From positions 1-16,390 of the forward strand of contig URKH01000045.1 of assembly GCA_900548255.1 (NCBI GenBank): DNA of 16,390 nt, written 5' to 3'. The position numbers and the translations under genes were made by a program. The notes beneath the pieces were generated by a model, which saw only the letters and a list, made by a program, of their open reading frames with translations, was not told where the DNA came from and did no database searches. Source of the stretch: an uncultured Collinsella sp. (GTDB lineage Bacteria > Actinomycetota > Coriobacteriia > Coriobacteriales > Coriobacteriaceae). The stretch's first letter is position 1, and every line of letters starts with the position of its first letter. Positions 1 through 7,626 of this stretch are shown here, piece after piece.

Positions 1-1
1 T

Positions 2-109
2 CCCTGGATCGCATCTGCCGGCGTCGTGGCGGTGGCAATCAAGACAAAGTCGATGCTGTGGTGCTGCGTCTCGGGCATCGTGCTCTATATCGTTTTGAGC
101 CTCGTATAA
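2..109 (+). CDS. C-terminal end of a small integral membrane protein, possibly AzlD-type
   Basis: The frame starting at base 2 is open from the window edge and ends at TAA 107-109, giving 35 residues. They begin PWIASAGVVAVAIKT and end GIVLYIVLSLV. The pattern is two hydrophobic segments separated by a short basic stretch (around KTKS), as at the end of a multi-span membrane protein. The short polar turn and the closing Gly-x-x-x-Tyr helix resemble the C-terminus of AzlD, the small partner subunit of AzlC in branched-chain amino acid export. This resemblance is from memory and rests on few residues. No ribosome-binding site or start is visible because the gene begins outside the window. It reads in the same direction as kdgT but is separated from it by about 140 bases with no clear terminator. 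The membrane-protein call is fairly secure; the family is a guess. Confidence 0.5.
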   Translation, partial: PWIASAGVVAVAIKTKSMLWCCVSGIVLYIVLSLV

Positions 110-251
110 GAGCAGGGCGCGTTTACCGTCTCGACTTTGCGAATCGAATTTCTCACCGAGCCGGTCTGCTTCTTCTGGTACCATGGTCAAACTTTACTGT
201 AGCAAAGTATGACGTGGGCTTTTGTGTCCCGTCAACGGAAATGGGGGTTTC

Positions 252-1274
252 ATGGCACAGGAAGCGACCGCCAACGAGCAAAAGAAATTCAAAGTACCGC
301 GAATCCCGGGCGACATCATGATCTATCCGATGATCGTCGGCCTTTTGCTCAATACCTTCTGCCCGCAGGTCTTCGAGATCGGTGGCTTCTTTACCGCCGC
401 CTGTCGCGGCGGTTCCAATACCATCGTCGCCGCGATCCTGCTCTTCGTGGGTGCCGGCATCAGCTTTAAGTCCACGCCGGGCGCTATCAAGACCGGCGTC
501 GTCGTACTGATCCCTAAGCTTGTGGTGGCAGCCGCGCTGGGCCTGGGCGTTGCGTATTTCTTTAACGACAACTTTTTGGGCCTGAGCTCGGTCTCCATTA
601 TCGGCGGCATCACCTTCTGCAACATGGCGCTCTATACGGGCATCATGGGCGAGTTTGGCGATGAGTCCGAGCAGGGCGCCGTAGGCATCCTGTTCTTTAC
701 GGCCGGCCCCGCCGTCACCATGATCATCCTGGGCGTTTCTGGTCTTGCTAACATTCCGCTGGGCACTATCATCGGCTCCATCCTGCCGCTTGTCATCGGT
801 ATGGTTCTGGGCAACCTCTTCCCGTTTATCAAGAACCTGCTGGTTCCCGGCACCAATCCCGCGATTGCCGTCATCGGATTTCAACTCGGCGCGTCCATGA
901 GCCTGTCGAGCTTTGTCACCGGCGGCATTTCCGGCATCTTGCTGGGCCTTGTCACGCTGTTTGTCGTCGGCCCCATCACCTTTGCGTTCGAGCGCCTGTG
1001 CGGCGGTAACGGCAAGGCCGCCGTGGCTTGCTCCACCATCGCCGGCACGGCTATGACCACGCCGGTTGCTCTTGCCGAGGTGGCGCCGCGCTATGCCGAG
1101 CTTGCTCCCACCGCGTACGCCCAGATCGCCACCGCCGTTATCATCACGGCGATCATGGCTCCGATTCTTACTGGCTGGGTCGACAAGAAGTTCTGTCAGG
1201 GCAAGGAGGATCTGTCGCCTGCCGGTGTCGAGGCCATCGAGGAAGCCGTCGCGACCGACATCGATGGCGAGTAG
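252..1274 (+). CDS. kdgT: 2-keto-3-deoxygluconate permease (KdgT family)
   Basis: Predicted 340-residue inner-membrane symporter of the KDGT family (TC 2.A.10). The family imports 2-keto-3-deoxygluconate, an intermediate of pectin and hexuronate breakdown, with protons. The protein has about ten hydrophobic helices and family-like stretches: KVPRIPGDIMIYPMIVGLL near the N-terminus, the NTFCPQVFEIGGFFTA segment, GGITFCNMALYTGIMGEFGD mid-protein, and a C-terminal half with ACSTIAGTAMTTPVAL. The length matches the family. I chose ATG 252 over an upstream in-frame TTG (222) because a G-rich Shine-Dalgarno (GGGGG, 243-247) lies just before it and the family's N-terminus begins here. The gene stands alone: no kdgK, kdgA or uronate isomerase is visible, so the substrate rests on family membership only. 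An inverted repeat ACTTT/AAAGT (191-195/204-208) lies upstream and could be an operator, but it is weak. A strong hairpin follows the stop. Confidence 0.85.
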   Translation: MAQEATANEQKKFKVPRIPGDIMIYPMIVGLLLNTFCPQVFEIGGFFTAACRGGSNTIVAAILLFVGAGISFKSTPGAIKTGVVVLIPKLVVAAALGLGVAYFFNDNFLGLSSVSIIGGITFCNMALYTGIMGEFGDESEQGAVGILFFTAGPAVTMIILGVSGLANIPLGTIIGSILPLVIGMVLGNLFPFIKNLLVPGTNPAIAVIGFQLGASMSLSSFVTGGISGILLGLVTLFVVGPITFAFERLCGGNGKAAVACSTIAGTAMTTPVALAEVAPRYAELAPTAYAQIATAVIITAIMAPILTGWVDKKFCQGKEDLSPAGVEAIEEAVATDIDGE

Positions 1275-1319
1275 CAATCGTCATTCATCAATGATGCCGG
1301 CGTGCAATTCGCGCCGCTT

Positions 1320-1363
1320 GAGCGCCCGAACGAAAGCTGTCTTGCAGCAACGTTCGGGCGCTC
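1320..1363 (+). terminator. Long hairpin after kdgT, probable terminator
   Basis: A perfect 13-bp stem, GAGCGCCCGAACG (1320-1332) with CGTTCGGGCGCTC (1351-1363), encloses an 18-base loop that holds a second small stem (GCTG/CAGC). It starts 45 bases after the kdgT stop. The following bases, TGCTATTATTCC, are T-containing but not a classical T-run, so termination may be partial or factor-assisted. The right arm runs directly into a possible promoter for the next gene. Confidence 0.6.
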
Positions 1364-1372
1364 TGCTATTAT
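1364..1372 (+). promoter_or_regulatory. Possible extended -10 promoter for the GGDEF gene
   Basis: TGCTATTAT fits the extended -10 consensus (TG-N-TATAAT with one mismatch). A weak -35 candidate, TTGCAG, lies about 19 bases upstream inside the terminator hairpin. Transcription would start near 1379 and give a leader of roughly 80 bases. The leader would begin around an imperfect hairpin (1374-1383 with 1388-1396, CTGC loop). This call comes from consensus matching only. Confidence 0.4.
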
Positions 1373-1460
1373 TCCCCTTACCCCTGCGGGTAGGGGTGTT
1401 TGTTGCCCAGACCCGAATCGGGCGATTCTGACCACTTGGATATTGAAGGGATGGCGTCTA

Positions 1461-2602
1461 GTGGTCAAGGCACTCAAGATTGAGATATTCGTGCTCTGCA
1501 TGATTGTTCTTATCGGGCTTGCCGTGCGAAGTCGTCGCTCCCTGTTCTCGAGCACCCAGCAGCTCTTGTTTAGCATGCTTGGCTACACCTCTGCGGCGTA
1601 CGTATTATTCGATATGATCTGGACGCTTTCGGACGGTGCGGATGGCATGTTGGGCATTGCTGCCAACTGGATTTCCAACGCGGTTTCGTTTTCACTCTTT
1701 GCCAGCGCGTGTCTCGTTTGGTTTATCTATTCCGAGACGGTGCAGGGCTCTCGCCTTTCGACCGCGCGCTCTAGAGTGGCTCTTGTAACGTTGCCTACGG
1801 CTCTGGTAGTCGTGCTGGCGTTTACCAGTTACTGGACGCACGCCCTGTTCTATGTCGATGCGCAGGGCGTGTATCATCGCGGCTTTGCCTATATGGTCCA
1901 GCCCATCGTCAGCTACTGCTACGTAATACATGCGTCCCTGCACGCGTTTGTGCAATCGCGCAGGGTCGAGAGTCTACAAAAGAAGGCCATCTATCGAACC
2001 TTGGCATTTTTCGCCATTCCGGCTCTGGTGGGCGGCACCTTTCAGGTCGTGTTTTCGGTGCCCGGGCTTTGTGTCGGCATAATGATTAGCATGCTGCTGC
2101 TCTACATCGTCTGCCAGGAGCAGCTGATCTCGACCGACCCATTGACTGGCCTCAACAATCGCAACCGTTTTGAGACCTATATGCTGTCGTTCTTCTCAAA
2201 TGTGGATCATGCCGACGATATGTATCTCCTCATGATGGACGCTGATGGCTTTAAGCAGATTAACGATCATCATGGACATGTGGAGGGCGACCATGCCCTT
2301 CAGGTCATCTCCACGGTACCAAAGATGTCTGCTCGGCGTCTGGTGGCTTTATCGCACGTTATGGCGGCGATGAGTTCGTAGTGCTCCAAAAGGCGATAGC
2401 AGAGCAGGACATCATGCGTCTGTGCGAGGCAATCAACGACGAGCTCGCGCGTGCCGAGGTGCTGTATCTGTTGCGGATGTCCATCGGCTACGCACGGGTC
2501 GGTGATGGTGTCGATACCTGGCAAGACTTGCTTCGCGCTGCCGATGCGGAGCTCTACCGCGTAAAGCACGAGAAGAAAAAGGCCGGCGTCCAGATACGCT
2601 AG
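1461..2602 (+). pseudogene. Membrane-bound diguanylate cyclase (GGDEF), frameshifted
   Basis: A signalling enzyme expected to make cyclic di-GMP from two GTP. The likely start is GTG 1461, ten bases after GAAGGG (1445-1450). Seven hydrophobic helices (about residues 5-210) lead into a GGDEF domain: DPLTGLNNRNRFETYM, then the metal and nucleotide region DADGFKQINDHHGHVEGD. After VISTV near base 2318 the frame is lost and a TAG follows at 2379-2381, giving a 306-residue product. The reading frame one base back continues perfectly: KDVCSASGGFIARYGGDEFV, then SIGYARVGDG and AELYRVKHEKK, ending at TAG 2600-2602. One base is therefore missing around 2316-2321. The repaired protein would be about 380 residues with an intact GGDEF active site. 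The RxxD inhibitory site is absent at its expected place. As sequenced the product lacks the active-site loop and should be inactive. A sequencing error is the main alternative; no classical slippery heptamer is present. Confidence 0.85.
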
Positions 2603-2645
2603 AAAAAGCGACCACGCGAATGTCCGCTGCAGGTGCGGCATACGC
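2603..2645 (-). terminator. Possible terminator of the eamA gene (minus strand)
   Basis: An imperfect hairpin spans 2616-2645: GCG(2616-2618)/CGC(2643-2645), ATG/CAT, and CCGC(2624-2627)/GCGG(2635-2638), with one mismatch and one bulge. It lies just past the eamA stop. On the minus strand a run of five T (2603-2607) follows after eight bases. It sits between two convergent genes. The stem is interrupted and the T-run is displaced, so this is a modest call. Confidence 0.35.
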
Positions 2646-2659
2646 AAGGGCTTGGCTTG

Positions 2660-3595
2660 TTAGGCATTTTTAGGTTTGTTGACAATGATGATGCCGCCGC
2701 AGACCAGGAGCAGGGCCACAATGACGGTAACGGGGCTTGTGCCAGCGCCCTCGCCGAGCAGCAGCGCGCTCAACGCTACGCCAAAGACCGGGTTCATAAA
2801 GCCAAAGACCGAAACGCGGCTGACGGGGTTGACGGCGAGCAGGCGAGACCACAGCGAGTATGCGACGGCGGAAATGAGTGCCATATATATGATGAGCGCG
2901 ATGGCGGGGACGATTTTGGTGGGGGATAGCGCGCCGCCCATCAAAAGCCCGATGGCGGTAAGGACCAGACCGCCGACTAAAAACTGCCAGCCGGCGAGTA
3001 AAACGCCGTCATGCTCGCGCGAGAAAATGCCAATGAGGCAGGTCGACAGGGCGCCCGCAACGGTGGAAGCCAGGATAAAGCCCTCGCCGTCGAGCGCAAA
3101 GCCAAAGGTGCCATCCGCGCCCGAAAGGTTGACGAGCGCTACACCGGCAAAGCCCAACACGCAGCCAAGCACCTTGGCTGTATCGAGCTTCTCGGTGTGA
3201 AACGCCAGAGCGGCAAAGAGGATTGCGAGGAAGTTGGCGCTGGCCTCAATGATGGAGCTCGACATGGCGCTGGCGCGCGAGAGTCCCAGGTAGAAAAAGA
3301 AGTACTGACCGATCGTCTGGAAAATCGACAAGACAAAGATGGGCTTGATGTCGCGAGCCTGCGGGATGAGTGGGCGGCGCTTCGCCGCGCTCATCCCAAC
3401 GATGACCAGGGCGCCGGCAAGCGTGAAGCGCAAGCCTGCAAAGAGCAGCTGCGAGGCACTATCGTGTGCGGGGATGCCAAAGAGCTCGTAACCGATCTTG
3501 ATGCAGGGGAAAGCCGATCCCCAGAGCGCACAGCAGATAAGGCAGCCCAGAATGAGTCCGGGCAGGGTGGCGAGATGCGGCTTGCGGCTTTCCAT
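2660..3595 (-). CDS. EamA/DMT-superfamily transporter
   Basis: A 311-residue polytopic membrane protein of the drug/metabolite transporter superfamily (EamA, RhaT/YdcZ-like). It has about ten hydrophobic helices arranged as two repeats of five. The first contains GLILGCLICCALWGSAFPCIK (about residues 13-33), with the WGSAFP motif typical of the first EamA helix. The second repeat starts near residue 168, and the protein ends in a short basic tail (NKPKNA). Family members usually export amino acids, nucleobases or other metabolites; the substrate cannot be read here. I chose the start at 3595 (MESRKPHLATLPG) over an upstream in-frame ATG at 3637 because GGAAGGA lies a few bases before it and the upstream option would run into purL's terminator. 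The gene follows purL on the same strand but is separated from it by a strong terminator. Only about 25 bases lie between that terminator's T-run and this start. The PurL neighbour hints at a purine-related cargo, but weakly. Confidence 0.85.
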   Translation of the reverse strand: MESRKPHLATLPGLILGCLICCALWGSAFPCIKIGYELFGIPAHDSASQLLFAGLRFTLAGALVIVGMSAAKRRPLIPQARDIKPIFVLSIFQTIGQYFFFYLGLSRASAMSSSIIEASANFLAILFAALAFHTEKLDTAKVLGCVLGFAGVALVNLSGADGTFGFALDGEGFILASTVAGALSTCLIGIFSREHDGVLLAGWQFLVGGLVLTAIGLLMGGALSPTKIVPAIALIIYMALISAVAYSLWSRLLAVNPVSRVSVFGFMNPVFGVALSALLLGEGAGTSPVTVIVALLLVCGGIIIVNKPKNA

Positions 3596-3620
3596 GATGT
3601 CCTTCCTGTATGCGCGAAGC

Positions 3621-3656
3621 AAAAAAGAACCCGCCACCGGAGGTGCCGGCGGCGGG
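3621..3656 (-). terminator. Strong intrinsic terminator downstream of purL
   Basis: Read on the minus strand, CCCGCCGCCGG pairs with CCGGTGGCGGG (11 bp with one G-U pair) around a five-base CACCT loop. TTCTTTTTTGC follows directly. It begins 40 bases after the purL stop. It is also placed immediately 5' of the eamA ribosome-binding site, so it can act in the eamA leader. Confidence 0.9.
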
Positions 3657-3673
3657 CGTCGTTGCCCGAAGGG

Positions 3674-3679
3674 ATTGTA
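3674..3679 (-). promoter_or_regulatory. Possible -10 box for eamA between purL and its terminator
   Basis: On the minus strand TACAAT (five of six to TATAAT) lies 17 bases after the purL stop codon. No good -35 is present; the nearest candidate, TTCGCC, has 19-base spacing. If it is used, transcription would begin near 3667 and the purL terminator hairpin would sit inside the eamA leader. The call is weak and based on consensus matching only. Confidence 0.25.
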
Positions 3680-3695
3680 CCCGATGGGAACGTCT

Positions 3696-6600
3696 TTAGG
3701 CGAAGTAGGCTACGCCGCTCTCAAAGATCGGCATGAACTTATCGCCGGGGACATGCTCGGGAACGTTGCGGTACAGGTTGTCGCCGCGACGCTCGGCATG
3801 GCCCATCTTGCCCAGGACGCGGCCGTCGGGGCTCGTGATGCCCTCGATGGCGAGTGCGGAGCCGTTGGGGTTGACGGAAAGATCCATGCTGGGCTTGCCG
3901 TCCTCGTCCACGTATTGCGTGGCGACCTGGCCGTTGGCGATCAGCTGGGCGAGCACCTCGTCATTGGCGACAAAGCGGCCCTCGCCGTGGCTGATGGCGA
4001 CGGTGTAGGGGTCGTCCAGGCTGCATTGCGACAACCACGGGGACAGGTTGGACGAGATGCGGGTGCGCACCAGACGGCTCTGGTGGCGGCCGATGGTGTT
4101 GAACGTCAGCGTGGGCGCGTCGGGCGTGGCGTCGACGATATCGCCGTAGGGCACCAGGCCGAGCTTGACCAGGGCCTGGAAGCCGTTGCAGATGCCCAGC
4201 ATCAAGCCGTCGCGGGCCTTGAGCAAGTCGCGGACAGCCTCGGTGACCTCGGGAGCGCGGAAGAACGCCGTGATGAACTTGGCGGAGCCGTCGGGCTCGT
4301 CACCGCCCGAGAAGCCGCCGGGGATCATGACGATCTGGCTTTGGCGGATGCGACGGGCAAGCTCGTGGGTGCTTTCGGCAACAGCCTCGGGCGTGAGGTT
4401 GTTGATCACGAAGGTGTCGGCCTCGGCACCGGCGGCACGGAAGGCGCGGGCACTGTCGTACTCGCAGTTGTTGCCGGGGAAGACGGGGATAATCACGCGC
4501 GGGCGGGCGATCTTGGCGCCGCCGTACACATGGATGTCCTTGGCGCGATAGTCAATGGTCTCGGCCTCGGGCTGCTCGCTGGTGCTGCGGTAGGCAAAGA
4601 CGCCCTCGATGCCGCTCTCCCAGGCTTCCTGGAGCTCGGAGAGCTCGATGACCTCGGAGCCGGTGTCGATGACATAGCCCTCGACGGTGGTGCCCAGGGG
4701 CTCGACGACAACGCCGTCGGCGACTTCGGGCAGCTCGGCATCCTCTGCGAGCTCGACGATAAAGCTGCCGTAGAGCGGGGTGAAGAGGCTCTCCACGTCC
4801 ACGTCCTCGGCAAGCTCGATGCCGATCTGGTTGCCGACGCACATCTTAAAGAGGCTCTCGGCGCCGCAGCCGTAGCCGGGCGTGGAGATGGCCAGGGCGT
4901 CGCCGGTGGCGGTGAGCGCCTCGACGGCGTCAAACGCGGCGAGCAGCTGCTGGGCATCGGGGCGGTAGTCTTCGCCATAGGTGGCGGGGGCGATGCGGAC
5001 GACGCGGTGCGTCAGGCCCTTGAACTCGGGCGATGTGGCGCGGGCGGCGCGACCCACGGCCACGGCGAAGCTGATGAGGGTCGGCGGAACGTTGAGCTCG
5101 CCGGCCTCGTCCTCAAACGAGCCGCTCATGGAGTCCTTGCCGCCGATGGCGCCGGCACCCAGATCGACCTGGGCCATAAGAGCACCCAGAACGGCTGCCA
5201 TGGGCTTGCCCCAGCGCTCGGCTTCGGTGCGCAGGCGCTCGAAGTACTCCTGGAAGGAGAGGTAGGCGCGCTTGTGCTCAAAACCGGCGGCGACGAGCTT
5301 GGCGATGGACTCGACTACGGACAGGTAGGCACCTGCAAACTGGTCGGCCTCCATCAGGTAGGGGTTGAAGCCCCATGCCATGGCGCTCGCCGTGGTGGTC
5401 TCGCCGTCCACGGGGAACTTGGCGACCATGGCAGAGCTCGGGGTGAGCTGCGTCTTGCCGCCAAAGGGCATGAGCACGGTGGCGGCGCCGATGGTGGAGT
5501 CGAAGCGCTCGGAAAGGCCCTTGTTGGAGGCGACGTTAAGATCGGAGACGAGCGAGGTCATACGCTCGGCAAGCGTGGTGCCGGCCCAGCTGGGCTGCCA
5601 CACGCTGCGGGCGCAGACGTGGGCGGCCTGGTGCTTGGGCGCACCGTTGGAGTTGAGGAACTCGCGGGACAGGTCGACGATGGCGATGCCGTTCCAGGCC
5701 ATGCGCATGCGCGGCTCGGCGGTAACCTCGGCGATAACGGTCGCTTCCAGGTTCTCCTCGGCGGCGTAGCCCATGAACTCCTCGACGTCACCGTCGGCGA
5801 CGGCGCAAGCCATGCGCTCCTGGGACTCGGAAATGGCGAGCTCGGTGCCGTCCAGGCCGTCGTACTTCTTGGTCACGGTATCGAGGTCGACATACAGGCC
5901 GTCGGCAAGCTCGCCCACGGCGACCGAGACGCCGCCGGCGCCAAAGTCGTTGCAGCGCTTGATCAAGCGACAAGCGTCGCCGCGTCGGAACAGGCGCTGC
6001 AGCTTGCGCTCGACCGGGGCGTTGCCCTTCTGGACCTCGGCACCCGAAGTCTCGATGGACTCGGTGTTCTGGGTCTTGGAGGAGCCGGTGGCGCCGCCGA
6101 TGCCGTCACGGCCGGTGCGGCCGCCCAGCAGGATGATCTTGTCGGTGGGGGCGGGGCACTCGCGACGCACGTGGTTTGCCGGGGTAGCGCCCACGACGGC
6201 ACCGACCTCCATGCGCTTGGCCACGTAGCCGGGGTGATAGAGTTCGTTGACCTGACCGGTGGCAAGGCCGATCTGGTTGCCGTAGCTGGAGTAGCCGGCG
6301 GCGGCGGTGGTCACGAGCTTGCGCTGCGGGAGCTTGCCCTCGAGCGTCTCGGAAACCGGGACGGTGGGGTCGCCGGCGCCGGTGACGCGCATGGCCTGGT
6401 ACACATAGCTGCGGCCCGAGAGCGGGTCACGGATGGCGCCGCCCACGCAGGTGGCGGCACCGCCGAAGGGCTCGATCTCGGTCGGGTGGTTGTGGGTCTC
6501 GTTCTTAAAGAGGAACAGCCAGTCCTGGTCCTCACCATCAACATCGACCTTTACCTTGACGGTGCAGGCGTTGATCTCCTCGGACTCGTCGACATCGGTC

Positions 6601-7442
6601 ATGACGCCGGTCTTCTTGAGATACTTGGCGCCGATGGTGCCCATATCCATGAGGCAGACGGGCTTGGCGTCGCGACCGAGCTCGTGGCGCATTTCCATGT
6701 AGCGGTCGAAGGCCTGCTGCACCACGGCGTCGTCGATCGTCACGTCATCCAGGACGGTACCGAAGGTGGTGTGGCGGCAGTGGTCGGACCAATAGGTGTC
6801 GATCACGCGGATCTCGGTGATGGTGGGGTCGCGATCTTCATCGCGGAAGTACTGCTGGCAGAAGGCGATGTCCGCCTCGTCCATGGCAAGACCGCGCTCG
6901 GAGATAAAGGCGGCAAGACCGGCTTCGTCGAGCTCGCGGAAGCCGTCAAGCACCTCGACGGGCGCAGGCTCGGGGGTCTCCATGTGCAGCGTCTCGGGTA
7001 GGTCGAGTGAGGCAATGCGGGCCTCGACGGGGTTCACCACGTAGTGCTTAATGGCATCGATGGCGGCCTCGTCCAGGGCGCCCGAGATCATATAGACCTT
7101 GGCGGAGCGCACGGCGGGGCGCTCGCCCTGGCTGATGAGCTGCACGCACTCGCTGGCGGAGTCGGCGCGCTGGTCAAACTGGCCAGGCAGGAATTCGACG
7201 GCAAAGACGGCGCCATCGCTTGCGGGGAGCTCGTTGTAGGTCACATCGACCTGGGGCTCGCTAAAGACGGTCGGCACGCAGGAGCGGAACAGCTCCTCAT
7301 CGATGCCCTCGACGTCGTAGCGGTTGATGATCCTCAGAGCCTCGATGCCCTTGATGCCGAGAATCTCGCTCAGCTCGCCCTTGAGCTGCTGAGCCTCGAC
7401 GTCGAACCCGGGTTTCTTCTCCACGTAGATACGAGAGACCAT
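3696..7442 (-). CDS. purL: Phosphoribosylformylglycinamidine synthase, single-chain PurL
   Basis: FGAM synthase, step four of de novo purine synthesis: FGAR plus glutamine and ATP gives FGAM. The 1248-residue protein is the large form that fuses the synthetase and glutaminase domains. Visible landmarks, in order: SDHCRHTTF (219-227), ETHNHPTEIEPFGGAA (315-330), GGRTGRDGIGGATGSS (440-455), the second AIRS-like half with GGKDSMSGSF (767-776), and a C-terminal class I glutaminase. The glutaminase has the nucleophile Cys1085 in GICNGFQ, SHGEGR near 1151-1156, and the catalytic His1215 and Glu1217 in GHAER. All key residues are present. The length and N-terminus resemble the Gram-positive/clostridial long PurL rather than separate PurS-PurQ-PurL subunits. 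The start at 7442 is supported by GCAGGAAC a few bases upstream; a longer in-frame extension to 7550 has no such site. The gene is alone, with no other pur gene nearby. It is divergent from the antiporter gene, with a 184-base spacer and no recognisable purine riboswitch. Confidence 0.97.
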   Translation of the reverse strand: MVSRIYVEKKPGFDVEAQQLKGELSEILGIKGIEALRIINRYDVEGIDEELFRSCVPTVFSEPQVDVTYNELPASDGAVFAVEFLPGQFDQRADSASECVQLISQGERPAVRSAKVYMISGALDEAAIDAIKHYVVNPVEARIASLDLPETLHMETPEPAPVEVLDGFRELDEAGLAAFISERGLAMDEADIAFCQQYFRDEDRDPTITEIRVIDTYWSDHCRHTTFGTVLDDVTIDDAVVQQAFDRYMEMRHELGRDAKPVCLMDMGTIGAKYLKKTGVMTDVDESEEINACTVKVKVDVDGEDQDWLFLFKNETHNHPTEIEPFGGAATCVGGAIRDPLSGRSYVYQAMRVTGAGDPTVPVSETLEGKLPQRKLVTTAAAGYSSYGNQIGLATGQVNELYHPGYVAKRMEVGAVVGATPANHVRRECPAPTDKIILLGGRTGRDGIGGATGSSKTQNTESIETSGAEVQKGNAPVERKLQRLFRRGDACRLIKRCNDFGAGGVSVAVGELADGLYVDLDTVTKKYDGLDGTELAISESQERMACAVADGDVEEFMGYAAEENLEATVIAEVTAEPRMRMAWNGIAIVDLSREFLNSNGAPKHQAAHVCARSVWQPSWAGTTLAERMTSLVSDLNVASNKGLSERFDSTIGAATVLMPFGGKTQLTPSSAMVAKFPVDGETTTASAMAWGFNPYLMEADQFAGAYLSVVESIAKLVAAGFEHKRAYLSFQEYFERLRTEAERWGKPMAAVLGALMAQVDLGAGAIGGKDSMSGSFEDEAGELNVPPTLISFAVAVGRAARATSPEFKGLTHRVVRIAPATYGEDYRPDAQQLLAAFDAVEALTATGDALAISTPGYGCGAESLFKMCVGNQIGIELAEDVDVESLFTPLYGSFIVELAEDAELPEVADGVVVEPLGTTVEGYVIDTGSEVIELSELQEAWESGIEGVFAYRSTSEQPEAETIDYRAKDIHVYGGAKIARPRVIIPVFPGNNCEYDSARAFRAAGAEADTFVINNLTPEAVAESTHELARRIRQSQIVMIPGGFSGGDEPDGSAKFITAFFRAPEVTEAVRDLLKARDGLMLGICNGFQALVKLGLVPYGDIVDATPDAPTLTFNTIGRHQSRLVRTRISSNLSPWLSQCSLDDPYTVAISHGEGRFVANDEVLAQLIANGQVATQYVDEDGKPSMDLSVNPNGSALAIEGITSPDGRVLGKMGHAERRGDNLYRNVPEHVPGDKFMPIFESGVAYFA

Positions 7443-7590
7443 TGGTTCCTGCCTTCCTGATCGGTTGGGCGTACGGTGCGGTATGCGGCAGCGGTCGGTT
7501 TGCGGGGCAAGCCTCGCGATCGCCTTGAGCCACATACTTTTAAACCTCACTATGATACGACAGCTCGTGGCGCGTTGAGGACGGCGAGGG

Positions 7591-7599
7591 TGCTACAGT
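7591..7599 (+). promoter_or_regulatory. Extended -10 promoter for the antiporter gene
   Basis: TGCTACAGT matches an extended -10 (TG-N-TACAGT, four of six to TATAAT). A TTGAGG lies 13 bases upstream, too close for a normal -35, which fits an extended -10 promoter that needs none. The leader would be about 20 bases and carries AAAGG (7616-7620) six bases before ATG 7627. The divergent purL promoter must lie in the same 184-base spacer (7443-7626), but I could not place it with confidence. Confidence 0.4.
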
Positions 7600-7626
7600 G
7601 GAGCGCAAACAAGAGAAAGGCATCAC

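Noticed and set aside
153..1277. A 374-codon minus-strand open frame across kdgT
   Set aside because: Highly charged, repetitive composition with no ribosome site; the plus-strand kdgT has family motifs and helices.
2316..2325. Programmed -1 frameshifting as an explanation for the split GGDEF gene
   Set aside because: The bases around the junction (GTACCAAAG) do not form an X-XXY-YYZ slippery heptamer, and the P-site codon could not re-pair. Deletion or sequencing error is simpler.
3498..7001. A 1167-codon open frame on the plus strand, antisense to purL
   Set aside because: Its translation is rich in Gly, Ala, Val, Asp and His repeats with no domain. It mirrors purL, whose catalytic motifs are all intact. 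Long antisense frames are common in GC-rich genes.
7443..7626. A purine riboswitch in the purL leader
   Set aside because: The conserved purine-aptamer core sequences are not present. Only a weak imperfect stem (GGCTTGC/GCAAACC) is visible.
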